From positions 1-11,360 of the forward strand of contig DATCSE010000443.1 of assembly GCA_036568605.1 (NCBI GenBank): DNA of 11,360 nucleotides, given 5' to 3'. The position numbers and the translations under genes were made by a program. Positions 6,737-11,360 of this stretch are shown piece by piece. The notes under the pieces were generated by a model. The model saw only the letters and a list, made by a program, of their open reading frames with translations, made no database searches and was not told the origin of the DNA. Origin of the DNA: DATCSE01 sp036568605 (GTDB lineage: Bacteria > Pseudomonadota > Gammaproteobacteria > Burkholderiales > Burkholderiaceae_C). Within the stretch, counting starts at the first letter, position 1. Every line of letters starts with the position of its first letter.

Positions 6737-8452
6737 GTGACCACCGCCGTTGCGGAAACGCCTGTCGCGGACTCGGCCGTGGGCAGCGTCGACTACCAGG
6801 CCGTCGTCTTCCCGTACCGCCGCTCGCCTGACCAGGACGCCGCGGCGCCGGTGCGCCATCCGGTGATCGTCGTCGGAGCCGGCCCGGTGGGCTTGAGCCT
6901 CGCGATCGACCTGGCGCAGCGCGGCCAGCGCGTCGTGCTGCTCGACAACGACGACCGGCTCTCGACCGGCTCGCGCGCGATCTGCTTCGCGAAGCGCACG
7001 CTCGAGATCTTCGACCGGCTCGGCGTCGGCGAGCGCATGGTCGCGAAAGGCGTCTCGTGGAACCTCGGCCGCGTGTTCTTCCACGACCAGCAGGTCTACG
7101 AGTTCGACCTGCTGCCCGAGCACGGCCATGAGCGGCCGGCGTTCATCAACCTGCAGCAGTACTACGTCGAAGGTTATCTCGCCGAGCGCGCGGCCGAGCT
7201 GCCGCTGATCGATCTGCGCTGGCGGCACAAGGTGATCGGCGTCGAGACGCATGGCGATCATGCGCGGCTCAGCGTCGAGACGCCCGACGGCACGTACGCC
7301 ATCGATGCGGATTGGCTCGTCGCCTGCGACGGCTCCCGCTCGTCGGTGCGCCAGCTGATCGGCCAGGAGAGCCATGGCCGCACGTTCAAGGACCGCTTCC
7401 TGATCGCCGACGTGCGCATGGCCGCCGACTTCCCGGCCGAGCGCTGGTTCTGGTTCGACCCGCCGTTCCACCCGGGGCAGAGCGTGCTGCTGCACCGCCA
7501 GCCCGATGGCGTCTGGCGCATCGACTTCCAGCTCGGCTGGGACGCGAACCCCGACGAGGAGAAGAAGCCCGAGCGCATCATCCCGCGCGTCAAGGCACTG
7601 CTGGCCGCGTCGGCGAACCCGGCGCTGCGCGACGCCGAGTTCACGCTCGAGTGGGCCAGCGTCTACACCTTCTCGTGCCTGCGCATGGATGCGTTCCGCC
7701 ATGGCCGCGTGCTCTTCGCCGGCGATTCGGCGCACGGTGTCTCGCCGTTCGGCGCGCGCGGCGCGAACTCCGGCGTGCAGGATGCCGAGAACCTCGCGTG
7801 GAAGCTCGCCGCGGTGCTGCAGGGCACGGCGCCCGACGCGCTGCTCGACAGCTATGCCGCCGAGCGCGAATACGCGGCCGACGAGAACATCCTGAACTCG
7901 ACCCGCGCGACCGACTTCATCACGCCGAAGAGCGAGATCAGCCGCGTGTTCCGCGATGCGGTGCTGCAGCTCTCGCGCCGCCATGCGTTCGCGCGCACGC
8001 TGGTGAACAGCGGCCGCCTGTCGGTGCCGGCGACGCTGCACGGCTCGGCGCTGAACACGCCCGATCGCGATGCGTACAGCGGCCGTCTGGTGCCCGGCGC
8101 ACCGGCGATCGACGCGCCGTTGCGCAGTGCCGAGGGCCGGCCGGGCTGGTTGCTGCGCCAGCTCGGCGATGGCTTCACGCTGCTGCTCGGCGCCGGGCCG
8201 GATACGGCACGCCTCGCCGCTGAGTTGCGCACGGCCGCCGCGGGCTTCGTGTCGCTGACCGTGTTGACGATAGGCGCGCCGGGCAGCGATGCACCGTGGA
8301 TCGACATCGACGGTTGCGTCGCGCAGCGCTACGAGCTGCAGCCGGGCGGCGCGGTGCTGCTGCGGCCGGACCAGCATGTCTGCGCCCGCTGGCGCCGGCC
8401 CGATGGCGATGCGCTGCGTGCCGCGCTGCGCCGTGCGCTGGCGCTGAGCTGA
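6737..8452 (+). CDS. Class A FAD-dependent aromatic monooxygenase (possible 3-hydroxyphenylacetate 6-hydroxylase, MhaA-like)
   Basis: A 571-aa flavoprotein of the PheA/TfdB/MhpA-like group. After an N-terminal extension of about 42 residues comes the FAD Rossmann motif VIVVGAGPVG (43-52), with the acidic strand end LLDND. The conserved DG motif is D198-G199 (ACDGSRSSVR) and the second FAD/ribityl motif is G329-D330 (FAGDSAHGVSPFGARG), followed by the GVQDAENLAWKL helix. The last 100 or so residues, including HVCARWRRPDG, resemble the thioredoxin-like domain of phenol hydroxylases. The likely reaction is NAD(P)H- and O2-dependent ring hydroxylation. I chose the GTG at 6737, 14 nt after the preceding stop; there is no ATG near it and the ribosome binding site is weak (GCGGGG), so translational coupling is likely. 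Beside hmgA and fahA and followed by a small partner gene, it may make homogentisate from 3-hydroxyphenylacetate, as described for MhaA/MhaB of Pseudomonas putida U. 4-Hydroxyphenylacetate 1-hydroxylase or a different phenolic substrate are alternatives. Confidence 0.88.
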   Translation: MTTAVAETPVADSAVGSVDYQAVVFPYRRSPDQDAAAPVRHPVIVVGAGPVGLSLAIDLAQRGQRVVLLDNDDRLSTGSRAICFAKRTLEIFDRLGVGERMVAKGVSWNLGRVFFHDQQVYEFDLLPEHGHERPAFINLQQYYVEGYLAERAAELPLIDLRWRHKVIGVETHGDHARLSVETPDGTYAIDADWLVACDGSRSSVRQLIGQESHGRTFKDRFLIADVRMAADFPAERWFWFDPPFHPGQSVLLHRQPDGVWRIDFQLGWDANPDEEKKPERIIPRVKALLAASANPALRDAEFTLEWASVYTFSCLRMDAFRHGRVLFAGDSAHGVSPFGARGANSGVQDAENLAWKLAAVLQGTAPDALLDSYAAEREYAADENILNSTRATDFITPKSEISRVFRDAVLQLSRRHAFARTLVNSGRLSVPATLHGSALNTPDRDAYSGRLVPGAPAIDAPLRSAEGRPGWLLRQLGDGFTLLLGAGPDTARLAAELRTAAAGFVSLTVLTIGAPGSDAPWIDIDGCVAQRYELQPGGAVLLRPDQHVCARWRRPDGDALRAALRRALALS

Positions 8453-8462
8453 TCTGAGCTGA
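8445..8462. repeat. Short tandem duplication over the monooxygenase stop
   Basis: TGAGCTGA occurs at 8445-8452 and again at 8455-8462, two bases apart. The first copy contains the TGA stop at 8450-8452, so the second follows as a 10-bp-period duplicate in the gap before the DUF2783 gene. It looks like replication slippage; no function is evident. Confidence 0.5.
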
Positions 8463-8474
8463 CACGAGGTTGCA

Positions 8475-8678
8475 ATGAGCCCCGACGATCACCTGATCAC
8501 CGCGCCGCATCTGGACGCGCCCGACGACTTATACGAGGCGCTGATCGACGCCCACCGCGGCCTCGATGCCGTGCAAAGCCAGGCGCTGAACGCGCGGCTC
8601 GTGCTGCTGCTCGCGAACCACATCGGGTCGTTCGCGGTGCTGCGCGAGGCGCTGCAGGCTGCGCGCGAGAGCGCCTGA
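8475..8678 (+). CDS. Small DUF2783-type protein, possible monooxygenase coupling partner
   Basis: A 67-aa acidic, helical, soluble protein with no signal peptide, no cysteines and no known catalytic motif. The pattern DDLYEALIDAHRGL followed by NARLVLLLANHIG and a C-terminal helix matches what I recall of the DUF2783 family, whose members occur next to FAD monooxygenases. CGAGG (8465-8469) precedes the ATG, and the gene starts 22 nt after the monooxygenase stop, so both should be made together. Pseudomonas putida U 3-hydroxyphenylacetate 6-hydroxylase was described, as I recall, as a flavoprotein (MhaA) plus a small coupling protein (MhaB). The position and size of this gene fit that arrangement, but equivalence of DUF2783 and MhaB is my inference. 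A role in stabilising the flavoprotein or controlling substrate coupling is the leading guess. Confidence 0.82.
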   Translation: MSPDDHLITAPHLDAPDDLYEALIDAHRGLDAVQSQALNARLVLLLANHIGSFAVLREALQAARESA

Positions 8679-8724
8679 GCCGCGACCGCTCTTCATCCAT
8701 ACCTAGAACCTGACGGAGACCCCG

Positions 8725-9714
8725 ATGACACTCGCTTCCCCCATGCGCCGCACGTTGATCGTGGCGTTGGCCTCGTCGCCCTGGCTGGCGCAGCCGCTGT
8801 CGGCATCGGCCGACGATGCGCGCGCTATCGAGTGGGTCGTCGGTTATGCCGCCGGTGGCGGCTCCGATGTCGTGGCCCGCACCGTGGCCGAGCAGATGAC
8901 GAAGATCATGGGCGGGCAGGTCTTCATCATCAACAACAAGCCCGGCGCCGCGACCAACATCGCGGCCGATTACGTCGCGAAGACCCGCGACCCGATGCAC
9001 ACGGTGCTGACGGCCGACTTCGCGACGCTGGCCGCGAACCCGTCGCTGTTCTCGAAGCTCTCGTACAACGCCGAGAAGGACTTCGCGCCGGTCGGGTTGC
9101 TCGCGCGCTTTCCGCTGATCCTCGTCGTCGGCCCGAACGTGCCGGCGAAGAACTTCAAGGAGTTCGTCGCGTGGGCGAAGACGAACGCCGACGGCACGCC
9201 GTACGCCTCTGCCGGTGCCGGCAGCCCGCATCACCTGGCGACCGAGCTGCTGCGCGAACGCACCGGGTTGAAGCTGAACCACGTGCCGTACCGCGGCGCT
9301 GCGCCGGCGGTGCAGGACCTGCTCGGCGGCCAGGTGCCGTTCGGCCTGATGGACAGCGCCAGTGTGCAGCAGTACCTGGTCAGCGGCGGCAAGCTGCGTG
9401 CGATCGGCGTGGCCAGCGCGAAGCGGCTGCCGACGATGAGCGAGATCCCGACGCTCGCCGAACAAGGCCTCGCCGGCTTCGAGGCGTATGCGTGGCAAGG
9501 CCTGGTCGTGCCCGCGGCGACGCCGCCCGAGCAGATCGCGAAGCTGAACAAGGCGCTGATCGCGGCGCTCGAGTCGACGCCGGTCAAGGCACGCTTCCAG
9601 ACGCTGGCACTCGAAGCGCTGCCCGGCACCCCGCAGCAGATGGCCGCCTACGCGCGCAGCGAGCGCGAGCGCTGGGGCCAGCTGATTCGCGCGAACAACA
9701 TCAAGCTCGATTGA
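8725..9714 (+). CDS. Bug/TctC-type periplasmic substrate-binding protein
   Basis: A 329-aa exported solute-binding protein of the tripartite tricarboxylate transporter receptor (Bug) family. A signal peptide covers residues 1-29 (R8, R9, hydrophobic core, Ala-Ser-Ala before D30). Family marks are the first ligand loop GYAAGGGSDVVART, NNKPGAATNIAADYVAK, GSPHHLATELLRERTGLKLN, VPYRGAAPAVQDLLGGQV and IPTLAEQGLAGFEA. Length is typical. CGGAG (8714-8718) lies 6 nt before the ATG at 8725, favouring that start over M7 at 8743. It lies 46 nt after the DUF2783 gene and 13 nt before hmgA. No TctA or TctB membrane subunit is in the window, as is common for the greatly expanded orphan Bug proteins of Burkholderiales. 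The context suggests a carboxylated aromatic ligand such as a hydroxyphenylacetate. It may work with transporter subunits encoded elsewhere or in sensing. Confidence 0.92.
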   Translation: MTLASPMRRTLIVALASSPWLAQPLSASADDARAIEWVVGYAAGGGSDVVARTVAEQMTKIMGGQVFIINNKPGAATNIAADYVAKTRDPMHTVLTADFATLAANPSLFSKLSYNAEKDFAPVGLLARFPLILVVGPNVPAKNFKEFVAWAKTNADGTPYASAGAGSPHHLATELLRERTGLKLNHVPYRGAAPAVQDLLGGQVPFGLMDSASVQQYLVSGGKLRAIGVASAKRLPTMSEIPTLAEQGLAGFEAYAWQGLVVPAATPPEQIAKLNKALIAALESTPVKARFQTLALEALPGTPQQMAAYARSERERWGQLIRANNIKLD

Positions 9715-9727
9715 CGACGGCCTTGCC

Positions 9728-11035
9728 ATGAACCCGACGACGACACGCCACTACCAGAGCGGCTTCGGCAACGAGTACGCGAGCGAGGCCGTGCCCGGTG
9801 CGCTGCCGCAGGGCCGCAACAGCCCGCAGCGCGCGCCGTTCGCGCTGTACCCGGAGCTGCTCTCCGGCACCGCGTTCACCGCGCCGCGCGCCCAGAACCG
9901 CCGCAGCTGGCTGTACCGGCGCCAGCCGTCGGTGGTCAGCGGCGCGTATGCGCCATACGAACAGCGTCACTGGTTGACCGGCGCGGCCGCGGGGCGCGTG
10001 CTGCCGCCGGAGCCGTTGCGCTGGGGGCCCTTCGAGATCCCCGCTGAGCCGCTCGACTTCATCGACGGCTTGCGCACTGTAGCGGCCAACGGCGACGTCG
10101 AATCGCAGGTGGGCATCGCGGCGCATGTCTACCTCGCGAACCGCTCGATGGAGCAGCGTGCCGTGGTCGATGCCGACGGCGAATTGCTGGTCGTGCCGCA
10201 GCAAGGCCGGCTCGTGATCACCACCGAGATGGGCGTGCTGGACGTGAGGCCGGGCGAGATCGCGCTGCTGCCGCGCGGCGTCGTCTTCAAGGTCGCGCTG
10301 CCGGACGGGCCGTCGCGCGGGTATGTCTGCGAGAACTACGGCGCGATGTTCCGCCTGCCCGAGCTCGGGCCGATAGGCTCGAACGGGCTGGCGAATGCAC
10401 GCGATTTCCAGGCACCGGTCGCGGCGTATGAAAGCGAGGCCGGCGGCTACGAGATCGTCAAGAAGTTCGGCGGCCGGCTGTGGCGCGCGACGATGGCGCA
10501 GTCGCCGTTCAACGTGGTCGCGTGGCACGGCAACCTGGCGCCGGTGAAGTACGACACCGCGAACTTCATGACGATAGGCTCGATCAGCTTCGACCATCCG
10601 GACCCGTCGATCTTCACGGTGCTGACCTCGCCGTCGGACACGCCGGGCACCGCGAACTGCGACTTCGTGATCTTCCCCCCGCGCTGGCTGGTGGCCGAGG
10701 ACACGTTCCGCCCGCCCTGGTACCACCGCAACGTGATGAGCGAGTTCATGGGCCTGGTCTATGGCCAGTACGACGCCAAACCCGAGGGTTTTCGCCCCGG
10801 CGGCGCGTCGCTGCACAACGGCATGGTGCCGCACGGCCCCGACGAAGAGGCCTACGAGAAGGCGAGCCACTCGCCCCTCGTGCCGCACAAGCTCGACCAC
10901 ACGCTGGCCTTCATGTTCGAGAGCCGCTATCGCCTCGTGCCGACCGAGTACGCGATGACCGGCGCTGCGCTCGACAGCGACTACGCGCAATGCTGGCAGG
11001 GGCTGAAGGACCAGTTCACCAAGGACGTCCGATGA
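9728..11035 (+). CDS. hmgA: Homogentisate 1,2-dioxygenase
   Basis: A 435-aa cytosolic iron enzyme that opens the ring of homogentisate with O2 to give maleylacetoacetate, the central step of tyrosine and hydroxyphenylacetate catabolism. Recognised from its start (YQSGFGNEYASEAVPGALPQ) and its full length, close to the usual 430-445 aa. The Fe(II) ligands are H333 (WYHRN), E339 (MSEFMG) and H369 (MVPHGPDE), and the active-site base is H290 (FDHPDPSIFT). These sit at a constant offset of two from human H335, E341, H371 and H292, so the active site is intact. The ATG at 9728 follows the binding-protein gene by 13 nt with only a weak ribosome binding site. The stop overlaps the next start in ATGA (11032-11035), indicating translational coupling to fumarylacetoacetase. 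Three Ile-Gly pairs in this and the monooxygenase gene use the rare ATA codon. Confidence 0.97.
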   Translation: MNPTTTRHYQSGFGNEYASEAVPGALPQGRNSPQRAPFALYPELLSGTAFTAPRAQNRRSWLYRRQPSVVSGAYAPYEQRHWLTGAAAGRVLPPEPLRWGPFEIPAEPLDFIDGLRTVAANGDVESQVGIAAHVYLANRSMEQRAVVDADGELLVVPQQGRLVITTEMGVLDVRPGEIALLPRGVVFKVALPDGPSRGYVCENYGAMFRLPELGPIGSNGLANARDFQAPVAAYESEAGGYEIVKKFGGRLWRATMAQSPFNVVAWHGNLAPVKYDTANFMTIGSISFDHPDPSIFTVLTSPSDTPGTANCDFVIFPPRWLVAEDTFRPPWYHRNVMSEFMGLVYGQYDAKPEGFRPGGASLHNGMVPHGPDEEAYEKASHSPLVPHKLDHTLAFMFESRYRLVPTEYAMTGAALDSDYAQCWQGLKDQFTKDVR

Positions 11036-11360
11036 GCAGCACGGCCGCGACGACGGCACTCGATGCCACGCACGACCCGGCGCTGCGCAGCTGGGTCGCC
11101 TCGGCGAACGCCGCCGGCACCGACTTCCCGATCCAGAACCTGCCGTACGGGCGCTTCCGGCGCAGCGGCAGCGGCGAACCCTGGCGCATCGGCGTCGCGA
11201 TCGGCGATCAGGTGCTCGACCTGCGCCTCGCGCGCGAGCAGGGCGCGTGGAGTGCCGAGATCGGCCGCTTGCTGGATCCACTTGCGGCGGGCGATCTGAA
11301 TGCGTTCATGGCTCTGGGCTCGGCTGCGCGGCTCGCGTTGCGCACCGCGCTGTCGCAGGC
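11032..11360 (+). CDS. fahA: Fumarylacetoacetase, N-terminal part (cut by window end)
   Basis: The first 109 codons of a gene that runs off the right edge. The enzyme hydrolyses fumarylacetoacetate to fumarate and acetoacetate, the last step after HmgA. The visible part is the small N-terminal SH3-like domain: SWVASANAAGTDFPIQNLPY followed by GRFRR, then GEPWRIGVAIGDQVLDLRLA, all typical of the family. The catalytic domain with the metal site lies beyond the window. The ATG overlaps the hmgA stop (ATGA), which fits tight coupling. The isomerase that should convert maleylacetoacetate to fumarylacetoacetate is not seen upstream and may follow. Confidence 0.95.
   Translation, partial: MSSTAATTALDATHDPALRSWVASANAAGTDFPIQNLPYGRFRRSGSGEPWRIGVAIGDQVLDLRLAREQGAWSAEIGRLLDPLAAGDLNAFMALGSAARLALRTALSQ

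Noticed and set aside
6638..8377. A 579-codon minus-strand frame opposite the monooxygenase
   Set aside because: It is a shadow of the FAD monooxygenase, whose FAD motifs are intact on the plus strand.
9701..11281. A 526-codon minus-strand frame opposite hmgA and fahA
   Set aside because: The plus strand encodes unmistakable HmgA and FahA. The antisense product has no recognisable fold and is rich in Arg and His, as GC-rich shadows are.

Overview
The window is GC-rich DNA (roughly 70% by eye). Its gene families and order point to a betaproteobacterium of the order Burkholderiales; this is an inference from content, not from a marker gene. All genes look chromosomal and metabolic. I saw no RNA gene, insertion sequence, phage gene, CRISPR array or origin.

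Left part (1-1290, plus strand): the last 22 codons of an unidentified gene, a GC-rich hairpin just after its stop, about 270 bp of non-coding DNA with short inverted and direct repeats, and a secreted alpha/beta-hydrolase (esterase) with a clear signal peptide and catalytic triad.

Middle part (1309-5637, minus strand): a very large signalling protein (class III nucleotide cyclase domain, AAA/STAND-type ATPase, TPR-like C-terminus) that ends tail-to-tail with the esterase, and an IclR-family regulator upstream of it. The cyclase keeps its metal and transition-state residues but has non-consensus substrate-selecting residues.

Right part (5638-11360, plus strand): the divergent intergenic region 5638-5768 carries a sigma70-like promoter and two adjacent palindromes, followed by one tightly packed operon. 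In order it holds a metallo-beta-lactamase-fold protein with a degenerate HxHxDH motif, a class A FAD monooxygenase, a 67-aa DUF2783-type protein, an orphan Bug/TctC-type periplasmic binding protein, homogentisate 1,2-dioxygenase (hmgA) and the start of fumarylacetoacetase (fahA, cut by the window end). Gaps are short (14, 22, 46 and 13 nt, then a 4-nt ATGA overlap), which supports one transcript.

Working model (inference): the binding protein captures an aromatic acid in the periplasm. The monooxygenase, with the small DUF2783 protein as a coupling partner, hydroxylates a hydroxyphenylacetate-type substrate to homogentisate. HmgA opens the ring and FahA cleaves fumarylacetoacetate to fumarate and acetoacetate. 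The IclR protein is the likely pathway regulator. The maleylacetoacetate isomerase expected between HmgA and FahA is not in the window. The least understood parts are the MBL protein with half of its metal site replaced and the monooxygenase/DUF2783 pair.
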